Notes under the pieces: generated by a model
Told to the model about the DNA's origin: nothing
Database searches by the model: none
The model's input: only the letters and a program-made list of their open reading frames with translations
Assembly: GCF_036178845.1 (NCBI RefSeq)
Contig: NZ_CP108070.1
Span: 9,114,001 to 9,178,000, forward strand
Direction: 5' to 3'
DNA: 64,000 bases
From: Streptomyces sp. NBC_00271
GTDB taxonomy: Bacteria; Actinomycetota; Actinomycetes; Streptomycetales; Streptomycetaceae
Shown here: positions 43,382 through 54,050 of the stretch, one piece after another
Layout of the letters: each line of letters opens with the position of its first letter
How positions within the stretch are numbered: the stretch's first letter is position 1
Translations under genes and position numbers: made by a program

Positions 43382-44224
43382 ATGGCCAACGTCGTACGCG
43401 CCGCTCTGGTCCAGGCCACCTGGACCGGCGACACCGCATCCATGGTCGCCAAGCACGAGGAGCACGCCCGCGAGGCGGCCCGGCAGGGCGCCAAGGTGAT
43501 CGGATTCCAGGAAGTCTTCAACGCCCCCTACTTCTGCCAGGTCCAGGAGCCCGAGCACTACCGTTGGGCGGAGCCGGTGCCCGACGGGCCCACCGTCACT
43601 CGTATGCGGGAACTCGCGCGCGAGACCGGCATGGTCATCGTCGTGCCCGTGTTCGAGGTCGAGCAGTCCGGCTTCTACTTCAACACCGCGGCCGTGATCG
43701 ACGCCGACGGCACGTACCTCGGCAAGTACCGCAAGCACCACATCCCGCAGGTGAAGGGCTTCTGGGAGAAGTACTACTTCAAACCGGGCAACCTGGGCTG
43801 GCCGGTCTTCGACACCGCGGTGGGCAGGATCGGCGTGTACATCTGCTACGACCGGCACTTCCCCGAGGGCTGGCGGCAGCTCGGCCTGAACGGCGCCCAG
43901 CTCGTCTACAACCCCTCCGCCACCTCCCGCGGCCTCTCCGCCTACCTCTGGCAGTTGGAGCAGCCCGCCGCGGCCGTCGCCAACGAGTACTTCATCGCCG
44001 CGATCAACCGGGTCGGGCAGGAGGAGTACGGCGACAACGACTTCTACGGGACCTCGTACTTCGTCGACCCGCGGGGACAGTTCGTGGGGGAGACGGCCAG
44101 TGACAAGACCGAGGAGCTGATCGTCCGCGACCTCGACTTCGACCTGATCGAGGAGGTCCGGCAGCAGTGGGCGTTCTACCGCGACCGGCGGCCCGACGCC
44201 TACGAGGGGCTGGTGCAGCCGTGA
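43382..44224 (+). CDS. Nitrilase-family amidohydrolase (beta-ureidopropionase-like), copy 1
   Basis: A 280-aa C-N hydrolase with the Glu-Lys-Cys triad: E44 in FQEVF, K118 in KYRKHHIPQ, C155 in ICYDRHFPEGW. The C-terminus FYRDRRPDAYEGL is typical of the beta-ureidopropionase/N-carbamoylputrescine amidase branch. It hydrolyses N-carbamoyl compounds to amine, CO2 and ammonia. AAGGAG lies upstream. The stop overlaps the GTG start of the aminotransferase, so the two are translationally coupled. Confidence 0.9.
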   Translation: MANVVRAALVQATWTGDTASMVAKHEEHAREAARQGAKVIGFQEVFNAPYFCQVQEPEHYRWAEPVPDGPTVTRMRELARETGMVIVVPVFEVEQSGFYFNTAAVIDADGTYLGKYRKHHIPQVKGFWEKYYFKPGNLGWPVFDTAVGRIGVYICYDRHFPEGWRQLGLNGAQLVYNPSATSRGLSAYLWQLEQPAAAVANEYFIAAINRVGQEEYGDNDFYGTSYFVDPRGQFVGETASDKTEELIVRDLDFDLIEEVRQQWAFYRDRRPDAYEGLVQP

Positions 44225-45504
44225 GCGACCTGTACGCGCGCCACAAGGCCGTCCTGCCCGACTGGCTGGCCCTCTACTACGAGGACCCGATCGAGATCAC
44301 CCACGGCGAGGGCCGCCACGTCTGGGACGCCCAGGGCAACAGGTACCTCGACTTCTTCGGCGGCATCCTGACGACGATGACCGCGCACGCCCTGCCCGAG
44401 GTCACCAAGGCCGTCAGCGAGCAGGCCGGGCGGATCATCCACACCTCCACGCTCTACCTCAACCGGCCGATGGTCGACCTCGCCGAGCGGATCGCCCAGC
44501 TGTCCGGCATCCCCGACGCCCGCGTCTTCTTCACCACGTCCGGCACCGAGGCCAACGACACGGCCCTGCTGCTCGCCACCGCCCACCGGCGGAGCAACCA
44601 GATCCTGGCGATGCGCAACAGCTACCACGGCCGCTCCTTCAGCGCGGTCGGCATCACCGGCAACAAGGGCTGGTCACCGACCTCCCTCTCGCCCCTCCAG
44701 ACGCTGTACGTCCACGGCGGCGTCCGCACCCGCGGCCCGTACGCCGATCTCGGCGACGCGGAGTTCATCGCGGCCTGCGTCGACGACCTGAAGGACCTGC
44801 TCGGCCACGTCCGCCCGCCCGCCGCCCTCATCGCCGAACCCATCCAGGGCGTCGGCGGCTTCACCGCGCCGCCCGACGGCCTGTACGCGGCCTTCCGCGA
44901 GGTCCTGGACCAGCACGGCATCCTCTGGATCGCCGACGAGGTGCAGACCGGCTGGGGCCGCACCGGCGAGCACTTCTGGGGCTGGCAGGCGCACGCCTCC
45001 GCAGGCCCGCCCGACATGCTCACCTTCGCCAAGGGCATCGGCAACGGCATGTCCATCGGCGGCGTCGTCGCGCGCGCCGAGATCATGAACTGCCTCGACT
45101 CCAACTCCATCTCGACCTTCGGCGGCTCGCCGATCACGATGGCGGCGGGCCTGGCGAACCTCACGTACCTCCTCGAACACGACCTCCAGGGCAACGCCCG
45201 ACGCGTCGGCGGTCTGCTCGGCGAGCGGCTGCGGGCGATCTCCGTGCCGCTCGACTACGTACGGGAGGTGCGCGGGCGCGGGTTGATGATCGGCGTCGAG
45301 CTGGTCAGGCCCGGCACCGACGAGGCGTACCCCGAAGGCGCCGCGGCCGTGCTCGAAGCGGCCCGCCAGGACGGCCTGTTGATCGGCAAGGGCGGCGGTC
45401 ACAACACCAGCGTGCTGCGCATCGCACCGCCGCTCTCCCTCACCGTCGCGGAGGCGGAGGAGGGCGCGGCGATTCTCGAGCACGCGCTGAGGTGTATCCA
45501 GTAA
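44221..45504 (+). CDS. Class III aminotransferase (beta-alanine:pyruvate type)
   Basis: A 427-aa PLP enzyme from GTG 44221. TTSGTEANDTALLLA and NSYHGRSFSA bind PLP phosphate, ADEVQTGWGRTG holds the PLP-ring Asp (D239), and FAKGIGNG holds the Schiff-base Lys (K271). It is annotated in this group as aspartate aminotransferase family or alanine-glyoxylate/beta-alanine-pyruvate. In this cluster it would remove the amino group of beta-alanine or beta-aminoisobutyrate. Confidence 0.9.
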   Translation: MSDLYARHKAVLPDWLALYYEDPIEITHGEGRHVWDAQGNRYLDFFGGILTTMTAHALPEVTKAVSEQAGRIIHTSTLYLNRPMVDLAERIAQLSGIPDARVFFTTSGTEANDTALLLATAHRRSNQILAMRNSYHGRSFSAVGITGNKGWSPTSLSPLQTLYVHGGVRTRGPYADLGDAEFIAACVDDLKDLLGHVRPPAALIAEPIQGVGGFTAPPDGLYAAFREVLDQHGILWIADEVQTGWGRTGEHFWGWQAHASAGPPDMLTFAKGIGNGMSIGGVVARAEIMNCLDSNSISTFGGSPITMAAGLANLTYLLEHDLQGNARRVGGLLGERLRAISVPLDYVREVRGRGLMIGVELVRPGTDEAYPEGAAAVLEAARQDGLLIGKGGGHNTSVLRIAPPLSLTVAEAEEGAAILEHALRCIQ

Positions 45505-45529
45505 GAAGTTCTGAGCAAGGGAACGTGCC

Positions 45530-47092
45530 ATGACCACCGCCACCGCCTTGGAACCCGCCCTGTCGGTACGCCAGGTCCTCGCCCTGGACCGGGTGCTCGC
45601 CGGAGAGCCCGAGGTGGTGGCCGGCGCGGGCCACCTCGACCGGTCCGTGCGCTGGGTGCACGTCGCCGAGGCCGCCGACGTGGGCGTGATGCTCAGCGGC
45701 GGGGAAATGGTGCTCACCACGGGAGTCCTGCTCGCCGGCGACCCGGACGCGCAGGCCGAGTACATCCGTTCGCTGCACCGCGCGGAGGCCGCGGCCGTCG
45801 TCCTCGGGCTCGGCCGGGCCTTCCCGACCCCGCCGGACGTGATGCGCCGGGCCGCCGAGCGCTGCGGGCTGCCCATGGTGGTCCTGCACCGGCCCTTCCC
45901 GTTCGCCGAGCTGACGGAGGAGGTCCAGTCCCGGCTCGTGCGCAGCAAGTTCGCGGCGGTGAGCCTCTCGGAGGCCGTACGGACCGCGCTCACCGGGCTC
46001 ATCACCACGGGCGCGCCCCTGCAACGGATGCTCGACGAGATCGCCGTGCACGCCGCGTGCCCGGTCGTCGTCACCAACCTCGCCCACCGCGTCCTCGCCA
46101 CGGCGGGGGAGCGGTCCGCGGTGGACGACGTGCTGCGCGACTGGGAGCGCATCGCCCGGCAGGCGGGCGGCAGCCAGGGCGACGGCTGGATCCGCGCCGA
46201 GCTGGGCGGGCGCGGCGAGAGATGGGGCCGCATCGTGCTGTGCGGCTACCGGGGCGACGCCGCCACCGGGCGGCTGCTCGCCGACCGTGCCGCCGAGGCC
46301 CTGGTCCTGCACCGGATGCTGGGTGGCTCCGTACACACCTGGGAGGAGGAGTCCGCGCAGGGCCTGCTGACCGACCTGGTGAGCGGGGTCGTACCGGCAC
46401 GGCAGCTGCTCCCGCGGGCCAGGGCGGCCGGGCTGCCCGTCAACCGGCGGGCCTTCGTGCCGCTGGTGGTACGGGACGGCGACCCGGGCCAACTCGACCG
46501 CGTATTGCGTCTGTTGGGGCTCCCCGGACTGGTCGCCGAGCTCGCCGACGGGGCCACCGCCGTGCTGCTCAGCCTCGCCCGCGACCAGGACGCGGAGGCG
46601 CTGGCCGCCCACTTCGCGCTGCGGCTGCGCCATGAGACCGGCACTCGTACGACCGTGGCGGCGGCCTCGCCCCGTACCGCCTGGGACGACGTCCCCGGCG
46701 GCCTGCGCGAGGCCCTGCACGTCGCCGAGGCCGCCGCCGACGCGCCCGCCGACCAGGACCAGCCGGTGCTCGTACGGCTGCGTGACGTCCATCTGCGGGG
46801 CCTGATACGGCTGTTGCGCGACGACCCGAACGTCCAGTCCTTCGCCGAACGGGAGTTGGACGGTCTGCTGTGCGGGGCCGATGCCGAGTCGGAGCTGCTG
46901 CCCGTGCTGCGGACCTACCTCGCGACCGGCCGCAACAAGTCCCGCACCGCGCAGCTCCACCACGTCAGCAGGCCCGCGCTCTACCGCCGGCTGGAGGCCA
47001 TCGAGGCCCGGCTCGGCGTCGACCTCGACGACTTCGAGCAGGCCGCCTCCGTACACATCGCACTGCTCGCACATGACGCGCAACAACGGTGA
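45530..47092 (+). CDS. PucR-family transcriptional regulator
   Basis: A 520-aa regulator. N-terminal PucR domain (about 10-130: SVRQVLALDRVLAGEPEVVA, then SVRWVHVAEAADVGVMLSGG); a central GAF-like region; the C-terminal PucR helix-turn-helix (RTYLATGRNKSRTAQLHHVS, RPALYRRLEAIEARLGVDLD). Family members control purine, pyrimidine or hydantoin catabolism. It lies inside the cluster it presumably controls; tandem GTGAAACAYGGGAC repeats start at its stop codon. Confidence 0.92.
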   Translation: MTTATALEPALSVRQVLALDRVLAGEPEVVAGAGHLDRSVRWVHVAEAADVGVMLSGGEMVLTTGVLLAGDPDAQAEYIRSLHRAEAAAVVLGLGRAFPTPPDVMRRAAERCGLPMVVLHRPFPFAELTEEVQSRLVRSKFAAVSLSEAVRTALTGLITTGAPLQRMLDEIAVHAACPVVVTNLAHRVLATAGERSAVDDVLRDWERIARQAGGSQGDGWIRAELGGRGERWGRIVLCGYRGDAATGRLLADRAAEALVLHRMLGGSVHTWEEESAQGLLTDLVSGVVPARQLLPRARAAGLPVNRRAFVPLVVRDGDPGQLDRVLRLLGLPGLVAELADGATAVLLSLARDQDAEALAAHFALRLRHETGTRTTVAAASPRTAWDDVPGGLREALHVAEAAADAPADQDQPVLVRLRDVHLRGLIRLLRDDPNVQSFAERELDGLLCGADAESELLPVLRTYLATGRNKSRTAQLHHVSRPALYRRLEAIEARLGVDLDDFEQAASVHIALLAHDAQQR

Positions 47093-47123
47093 AACACGGG
47101 ACGACTCAGGTGAAACATGGGAC
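47089..47123 (+). repeat. Tandem GTGAAACAYGGGAC repeat after pucR
   Basis: GTGAAACACGGGAC at 47089-47102 and GTGAAACATGGGAC at 47110-47123, a 21-bp period (two helical turns), with a weaker third copy (GTGACACCGTGGAAC) near 47133. They are upstream of the second nitrilase-family gene. The spacing suits cooperative protein binding; PucR is the obvious candidate. Confidence 0.55.
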
Positions 47124-47237
47124 AACGCGGGGGTGACACCGTGGAACGGCACAGCGCCTCAGACGTGACACGGTGCAACTCAAAGCCGTGGTCCGGGCTT
47201 CCTAGGCTCCTCGCACACCGAGCGACCGGAGGTCCCG

Positions 47238-48080
47238 ATGAGCAGAGTGATCCGCGCCGCCGTCTTCCAGACTGCCTGGACCGGCGACAAGGAGTCGATG
47301 ATCCAGGTCCACGAGCAGGCGGCCCGCGACGCCGCCGCACAGGGCGCACAGGTGCTGTGCTTCCAGGAGCTCTTCTACGGGCCCTACTTCTGCCAGGTCC
47401 AGGACAAGGCGTTCTACGAGTACGCCGAGCAGATCCCCGAAGGCCCGATCGTCCGGCGCTTCCAGGCGCTGGCCAAGGAACTGGGCATCGTCCTCGTGCT
47501 GCCGATGTACGAGGAGGAGCAGCCCGGCGTCCTCTACAACACGGCCGCCGTGATCGACGCGGACGGCTCGTACCTCGGCAAGTACCGCAAGCACCACATC
47601 CCGCAGGTCGAGGGCTTCTGGGAGAAGTTCTACTTCCGTCCCGGCAACGCCGGCTGGCCGGTCTTCGACACCGCCGTCGGCAGGATCGGCGTCTACATCT
47701 GCTACGACCGGCACTTCCCGGAGGGCTGGCGTGCGCTGGGCCTCGCGGGCGCCGAGATCGTGTTCAACCCGTCGGCGACCTCGCGCGGACTGTCCTCCTA
47801 CATCTGGCAGCTGGAGCAGCCGGCGGCGGCCGTCGCCAACGAGTACTTCGTGGGCGCCATCAACCGCGTGGGCGTGGAGGAGCTGGGCGACAACGACTTC
47901 TACGGAACGTCGTACTTCGTCGACCCGGAGGCACAGTTCGTCGGGGAGGTGGCCAGCGACAAGGAGACCGAGCTCGTCGTCCGCGACCTCGACATGGCCA
48001 AGCTGCGCGAGGTGCGCGACCGTTGGCAGTTCTACCGGGACCGCCGCCCCGACGCGTACGAGCCGCTGACCACGCCGTAG
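47238..48080 (+). CDS. Nitrilase-family amidohydrolase (beta-ureidopropionase-like), copy 2
   Basis: A 280-aa paralogue of the 43382 product with the same length and triad numbering: E44 (FQELF), K118 (KYRKHHIPQ), C155 (ICYDRHFPEGW). The two agree closely over long runs, such as NTAAVIDADG and GVYICYDRHFPEGWR. It is placed directly before dihydropyrimidinase, the enzyme whose product (an N-carbamoyl beta-amino acid) it should hydrolyse. GGAGG precedes ATG 47238. Confidence 0.9.
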   Translation: MSRVIRAAVFQTAWTGDKESMIQVHEQAARDAAAQGAQVLCFQELFYGPYFCQVQDKAFYEYAEQIPEGPIVRRFQALAKELGIVLVLPMYEEEQPGVLYNTAAVIDADGSYLGKYRKHHIPQVEGFWEKFYFRPGNAGWPVFDTAVGRIGVYICYDRHFPEGWRALGLAGAEIVFNPSATSRGLSSYIWQLEQPAAAVANEYFVGAINRVGVEELGDNDFYGTSYFVDPEAQFVGEVASDKETELVVRDLDMAKLREVRDRWQFYRDRRPDAYEPLTTP

Positions 48081-48111
48081 CCCGGCGGGGCCCTGGAGTC
48101 CGCCGGGCTTC

Positions 48112-48133
48112 CCGCGCCCCCGACGGGGCGCGG
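48112..48133 (+). terminator. GC-rich hairpin between amidohydrolase and dihydropyrimidinase
   Basis: CCGCGCCCC (48112-48120) and GGGGCGCGG (48125-48133) around a 4-nt loop, followed by a second hairpin CGCGGCTTCGCCGCG at about 48147-48161. This sequence type recurs in Streptomyces intergenic regions. It may terminate or attenuate the upstream transcript. Confidence 0.6.
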
Positions 48134-48234
48134 GGCTGTGGCAGTGCGCGGCTTCGCCGCGTGGGCGCGACCAGCCACGAGTGACCCGCAGTTTTCAGCG
48201 CACCGCATTCAGCGCACGGCAGGAGAGAGGGAGC

Positions 48235-49638
48235 ATGAGCAGCCGTACCGTCATCCGTAATGGCCTCGTCATCACCGCGTCCGACGAGATCCACGCCGAC
48301 GTCCTGATCGAGGACGGCCGGGTCGTCGCCCTCGCCGCGACCGGCACCCCGGCGGCCGAGTCGTGGACGGCCGAGAAGACCATCGACGCCACCGGCAAGT
48401 ACGTCATCCCGGGCGGCGTCGACGCCCACACCCACATGGAGCTGCCCTTCGGCGGCACCTTCGCCTCGGACACCTTCGAGACGGGCACCCGGGCCGCGGC
48501 CTGGGGCGGCACCACCACCATCGTCGACTTCGCGGTGCAGAGCGTCGGCCGCTCACTGCGCGAGGGCCTCGACGCCTGGAACGCCAAGGCCGACGGCAAC
48601 TGCGCCATCGACTACGCCTTCCACATGATCGTCTCCGACGTCAACCAGGAGACGCTCAAGGAGATGGACCTGCTGGTCCAGGAGGGCGTCACCTCCTTCA
48701 AGCAGTTCATGGCCTACCCCGGCGTCTTCTACAGCGACGACGGCCAGATCCTGCGCGCCATGCAGCGCTCCGCCGAGAACGGCGGCCTGATCATGATGCA
48801 CGCGGAGAACGGCATCGCGATCGACGTCCTCGTGGAACAGGCGCTGGCGCGCGGCGAGACCGACCCGCGCTTCCACGGCGAGGTGCGCAAGGCGCTCCTG
48901 GAGGCCGAGGCAACCCACCGCGCCATCAAGCTCGCCCAGGTCGCGGGCGCTCCGCTGTACGTCGTGCACGTCTCGGCGCAGGAGGCGGTCGCCGAGATCG
49001 CACGGGCGCGTGACGAGGGCCTGAACGTCTTCGGCGAGACCTGCCCGCAGTACCTGTTCCTGTCGACCGACAACCTCGCGGAGCCGGACTTCGAGGGCTC
49101 GAAGTACGTGTGCAGCACGCCCCTTCGGCCCAAGGAGCACCAGGCCGCCCTGTGGCGGGGCCTGCGCACCAACGACCTCCAGGTCGTGTCGACCGACCAC
49201 TGCCCCTTCTGCTTCGTGGGCCAGAAGGAGCTCGGCCGGGGCGACTTCTCGAAGATCCCCAACGGCCTCCCGGGCGTCGAGAACCGCATGGACCTGCTCC
49301 ACCAGGCCGTCGTCGACGGGCACATCTCGCGCCGCCGCTGGATCGAGATCGCCTGCGCCACCCCGGCCCGGATGTTCGGCCTGTACCCGAAGAAGGGCAC
49401 CATCGCGCCGGGCGCCGACGCCGACATCGTCATCTACGACCCGCACGCCGAGCAGGTCATGTCGGTCGAGACCCACCACATGAACGTCGACTACTCGGCC
49501 TACGAGGGCAAGCGCGTCACCGGGCAGGTCGAGACCGTGCTCTCGCGCGGCGAACCGGTCATCACCGAGCGGGAGTTCACCGGACGCGCCGGTCACGGCG
49601 TCTACACCCCCCGCTCCACCTGTCAGTACCTTCTCTGA
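48235..49638 (+). CDS. Dihydropyrimidinase / D-hydantoinase
   Basis: A 467-aa binuclear-metal amidohydrolase. Ligands: H65 and H67 in GVDAHTHMEL, carbamylated Lys K156 in TSFKQFMAYPG, H189 in MMHAENG, H245 in VVHVSAQEA, D321 in STDHCPF. It opens dihydropyrimidine or hydantoin rings to N-carbamoyl amino acids. AGGAGAGAGGG precedes ATG 48235. It is followed within 20 nt by the LLM oxidoreductase gene. Confidence 0.95.
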   Translation: MSSRTVIRNGLVITASDEIHADVLIEDGRVVALAATGTPAAESWTAEKTIDATGKYVIPGGVDAHTHMELPFGGTFASDTFETGTRAAAWGGTTTIVDFAVQSVGRSLREGLDAWNAKADGNCAIDYAFHMIVSDVNQETLKEMDLLVQEGVTSFKQFMAYPGVFYSDDGQILRAMQRSAENGGLIMMHAENGIAIDVLVEQALARGETDPRFHGEVRKALLEAEATHRAIKLAQVAGAPLYVVHVSAQEAVAEIARARDEGLNVFGETCPQYLFLSTDNLAEPDFEGSKYVCSTPLRPKEHQAALWRGLRTNDLQVVSTDHCPFCFVGQKELGRGDFSKIPNGLPGVENRMDLLHQAVVDGHISRRRWIEIACATPARMFGLYPKKGTIAPGADADIVIYDPHAEQVMSVETHHMNVDYSAYEGKRVTGQVETVLSRGEPVITEREFTGRAGHGVYTPRSTCQYLL

Positions 49639-49656
49639 GCGACTAGGAGTGGCGCC

Positions 49657-50676
49657 ATGGACTTCGGACTCGTCCTGCAGACCGACCCCCCGGCCTCCCG
49701 CGTCATCGACCTGATGAAGCGCGCCGAGGGCAACGGCTTCACCTACGGCTGGACCTTCGACTCGGCCGTGCTGTGGCAGGAACCCTTTGTGATCTACAGT
49801 CAGATCCTCGCGAACACCGAGAAGTTGACGGTCGGCCCGATGGTCACCAACCCGGGTACCCGCACCTGGGAGGTCACCGCCTCCACCTTCGCGACGCTCA
49901 ACGACATGTACGGCAACCGCACGGTGTGCGGCATCGGGCGCGGCGACTCGGCGATGCGCGTCGCCGGACGCAAGCCCAACACGCTCGCCCGCATCAGCGG
50001 CGCGATGAAGGTCATCCGCGCCCTCGGCCGCGGCGAGGAGGCCGACCTCGGCGGCACCGTCGTCAAGTTCCCCTGGGTCAGGCCGGGTGCCGAACTCCCG
50101 GTCTGGATGGCCGCGTACGGTCCCAAGGCCCTGAAGATGACCGGCGAGGAGGCCGACGGGTTCATCCTGCAGCTCGCCGACCTCTATCTCACCGAGTACA
50201 TGGTCAAGGCCGTGAAGGACGCGGCCGTCGAGGCGGGGCGTGACCCCTCCGAGGTGAAGATCTGCGTGGCCGCGCCCGCGTACATCACCGAGGACGACTC
50301 GCCGGAGGCCCTCGCCCACGCGCGTGAGCAGTGCCGCTGGTTCGGCGGCATGGTCGGCAACCACGTGGCCGACCTGGTCTCCAAGTACGGCGAGCACTCC
50401 GCCGCCGTGCCCGAGGAACTCACCGACTACATCAAGGCGCGCGAGGGCTACGACTACTCCCACCACGGGCGCAGCGACAACCCCGACACCAAGTTCGTGC
50501 CGGACGAGATCGTCGACCGGTTCTGTCTGATCGGCACGGCCGAGCAGCACATCGAGAAGCTGAAGGCGCTGCGCGCGCTGGGCGTGGACCAGTTCGCGGT
50601 GTACGACATGCACGACGCGCAGGAGGCCGTGATCGACGCGTACGGGTCGAAGGTCATCCCGGCCGTCAACGGCTGA
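49657..50676 (+). CDS. LLM-class F420-dependent oxidoreductase (TIGR03842-like)
   Basis: A 339-aa luciferase-like monooxygenase-fold protein. N-terminal MDFGLVLQTDPPASRVIDLM and YGWTFDSAVLWQEPFVIYSQ; VGPMVTNPGTRTWEVTAS and GIGRGDSAMRVAGRKP are the F420/substrate-region motifs; ELPVWMAAYGPKALKMTGEE and FCLIGTAEQHIEKLKAL follow. From memory this is the TIGR03842 group that lies next to hydantoinase genes. It may carry out the ring oxidation or reduction step linked to the pathway; the substrate is not proven. Confidence 0.85.
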   Translation: MDFGLVLQTDPPASRVIDLMKRAEGNGFTYGWTFDSAVLWQEPFVIYSQILANTEKLTVGPMVTNPGTRTWEVTASTFATLNDMYGNRTVCGIGRGDSAMRVAGRKPNTLARISGAMKVIRALGRGEEADLGGTVVKFPWVRPGAELPVWMAAYGPKALKMTGEEADGFILQLADLYLTEYMVKAVKDAAVEAGRDPSEVKICVAAPAYITEDDSPEALAHAREQCRWFGGMVGNHVADLVSKYGEHSAAVPEELTDYIKAREGYDYSHHGRSDNPDTKFVPDEIVDRFCLIGTAEQHIEKLKALRALGVDQFAVYDMHDAQEAVIDAYGSKVIPAVNG

Positions 50677-50870
50677 CAACTCCGCTCCGGGCGGCCGGCC
50701 TCCGGCCGCCCACCGCACCACCGGCCGTACTCCGGCCACCGCTCCTCCTCCCCATACGTCCCCTTCCCCCCGTCCGGGGAAGGGGATCACCGCACCACCG
50801 CATCCGCACAACCCCCCACGGCGTCACCCGCACGGCCTCTCCCGTCACTCCTCACTTGATTGGCCTGCCC

Positions 50871-52397
<1,527 letters not shown>

Positions 52398-52428
52398 CGC
52401 GTGAGGAAGGACAGTCGTCGGAGAACGG

Positions 52429-53094
52429 TCAGCTCTTCTGGCCGTTCTCCAGCGTCGCCACCACGTCCTTGGCGGCCTTGATGGCCCCCTTGTTGATCTC
52501 GTCCGTACTGGGCGCCTTCTTCGTCTCGAAGTTGCTGCCGTTGTACGTGACGACCACCAGCGCGTTGGACGCGCGGACGATCACCACTCCCTCACGGGTC
52601 TGCTGCTTGTCCGTGGTGGTGAGGTTCACGACGGAGTAGGCCGAGTCACCGAGGCCGGGAACCGCACCTCCGCCGCTCTTGTCCCCGACGCGCCCCGTAT
52701 AGGACTTCTGCGCCGCTTCGTCCGAATCCTTTATCTCGTACGAGACGTCCAGCCAGTGGTAATCGAAGCCCTTGAGCGCGTTCCAGGAACAGGTGCGGCG
52801 CACCGACTTGTCGGTCGACGGAATCTCCTGGCCGGCCGTCTTGGCGCCCGGGACAAGGGCCTTGACCGTCTTCTCCGTCACGCCGGTGCAGGGCGCGGGG
52901 GCCGCGGTGTACGTCTTCGCGACCGCCGTCGCCGCGGGGCCCGACGGGGACTGCGTCGCCTGGGGCGACTTGTGGTCGGTGGCGGCCGGGGTCGTCGTCG
53001 ACGTGCCGGACGACATGACCCAGCCCGTGCAGGCGAGGACCGCGACCGGAAGCAGGCGCGCGGTGAGGGCGAGTGGCAGAGGAAGAGAATGCAC
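52429..53094 (-). CDS. Putative lipoprotein, DUF3558-like
   Basis: A 221-aa exported protein from GTG 53094 (GAGAAG upstream). The hydrophobic N-terminus LALTARLLPVAVLACTG contains a lipobox (VLAC). A Thr/Ser/Pro-rich linker follows, then a domain with APCTGVTEKTVKALVPGAK, RRTCSWNALKGFDYHWLDVS, GLGDSAYSV and ALVVVTYNGSNF. The two Cys and the Cys-Ser-Trp motif fit DUF3558-type actinobacterial lipoproteins. Convergent with the NCS1 permease. Confidence 0.75.
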   Translation of the reverse strand: MHSLPLPLALTARLLPVAVLACTGWVMSSGTSTTTPAATDHKSPQATQSPSGPAATAVAKTYTAAPAPCTGVTEKTVKALVPGAKTAGQEIPSTDKSVRRTCSWNALKGFDYHWLDVSYEIKDSDEAAQKSYTGRVGDKSGGGAVPGLGDSAYSVVNLTTTDKQQTREGVVIVRASNALVVVTYNGSNFETKKAPSTDEINKGAIKAAKDVVATLENGQKS

Positions 53095-53216
53095 GGCGCA
53101 CTTCTCGTGGGGGACGGTGCGGAGGGAGTCCACACTGCGGACGGAACGCCAGTGTCACATGCCTGCCTGTGGGGCGGAAGTGCCAACTCACTCCGTACCT
53201 GTGTGGTGACAGTGAC

Positions 53217-54050
53217 TCACTGGGAACCGCCTGTCCGCCACTTCGCCGTCACCAGCCATACCGCCGCCCGGAGTCGAACACCGCGATCCGTCTCATAAGG
53301 GTGCAAGGTGTCCCGCAGGGCCGCGCGCGTGTCGGCGTCGACCGTCCGGCCGGGCGTGCGGGAGAGGATGAAGTCGACGGCGTCCGCGGCGTCGCGCCCC
53401 CATGTCGTCTCCGTCGCGACCGGAGTCACCGTCACGTCGTCCCACCCGTGCAGAACCTCGCGGATGCGCGCCGGGTCGGACAGGGAGGCCATGGCGGCCT
53501 GGACGGCGACCGTCGCGGCGTCCGGTTCGTCCAGGAGTTCTCCGAAAAGGCTCAAGGCGCGTGACTCCTCCACCTCGGGGCCGGCGGGCTGCGGACAGAC
53601 GAACGCCAGCCGCCCTCCCGGCCGCAGCGAGCGCGCCAGGTTCCGGAAGGCCGCCGCGTGGTCCGCGAAGAACATCACCCCGCCCCGGCTGATCAGGACG
53701 TCGTATCCGGCGGCCGGAAAGGGGTGGATCTGGGCGTCGGCGAGCTCGTACGCGACGTTGGTGATCCCCTCCGCGGCGGTCGTCGCCCGGGCCCGGTCGA
53801 GCAGGGGTGCCGAGATGTCGACCCCGACGGCGTGCCCGTGCGCCGCCAGCCGGCCAGCGATCCGGGTCGTCGCACCGGCCCCGCAGCCGACGTCCAGGAC
53901 GCGGTCGCCCGAAGCGATCGCCGCCGCGTCGAAGAGCGCGGTGTTCAGGCCCGACACGAGCGTGTCATAGCGCTCGTGGTGGCTCGCCCAGTGGTGGCCG
54001 AGAGTGCCGTTCCAGGCCCGCGCCTGAGCGGAGTTGGCGATCTGTGTCAT
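53217..54050 (-). CDS. Class I SAM-dependent methyltransferase
   Basis: A 277-aa cytosolic methyltransferase. Motif I VLDVGCGAGATTRIAGRL; VGVDISAPLLDRARATTAAE; YELADAQIHPFPAAGYDVLI; SLRPGGRLAFVCPQ. The start (ATG 54050) overlaps the stop of the upstream AhpD-like gene by 4 nt, so the two are coupled. Substrate unknown. Confidence 0.9.
   Translation of the reverse strand: MTQIANSAQARAWNGTLGHHWASHHERYDTLVSGLNTALFDAAAIASGDRVLDVGCGAGATTRIAGRLAAHGHAVGVDISAPLLDRARATTAAEGITNVAYELADAQIHPFPAAGYDVLISRGGVMFFADHAAAFRNLARSLRPGGRLAFVCPQPAGPEVEESRALSLFGELLDEPDAATVAVQAAMASLSDPARIREVLHGWDDVTVTPVATETTWGRDAADAVDFILSRTPGRTVDADTRAALRDTLHPYETDRGVRLRAAVWLVTAKWRTGGSQ

Noticed and set aside
48081..48234. Small RNA gene in the hairpin-rich gap before dihydropyrimidinase
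   Set aside because: The sequence looks like the common dispersed intergenic hairpin of streptomycetes and is more simply a terminator.
48553..50811. 752-aa minus-strand frame opposite dihydropyrimidinase and the LLM gene
   Set aside because: Shadow of two strongly supported plus-strand genes; Val/Gly/Arg-rich with no motif.
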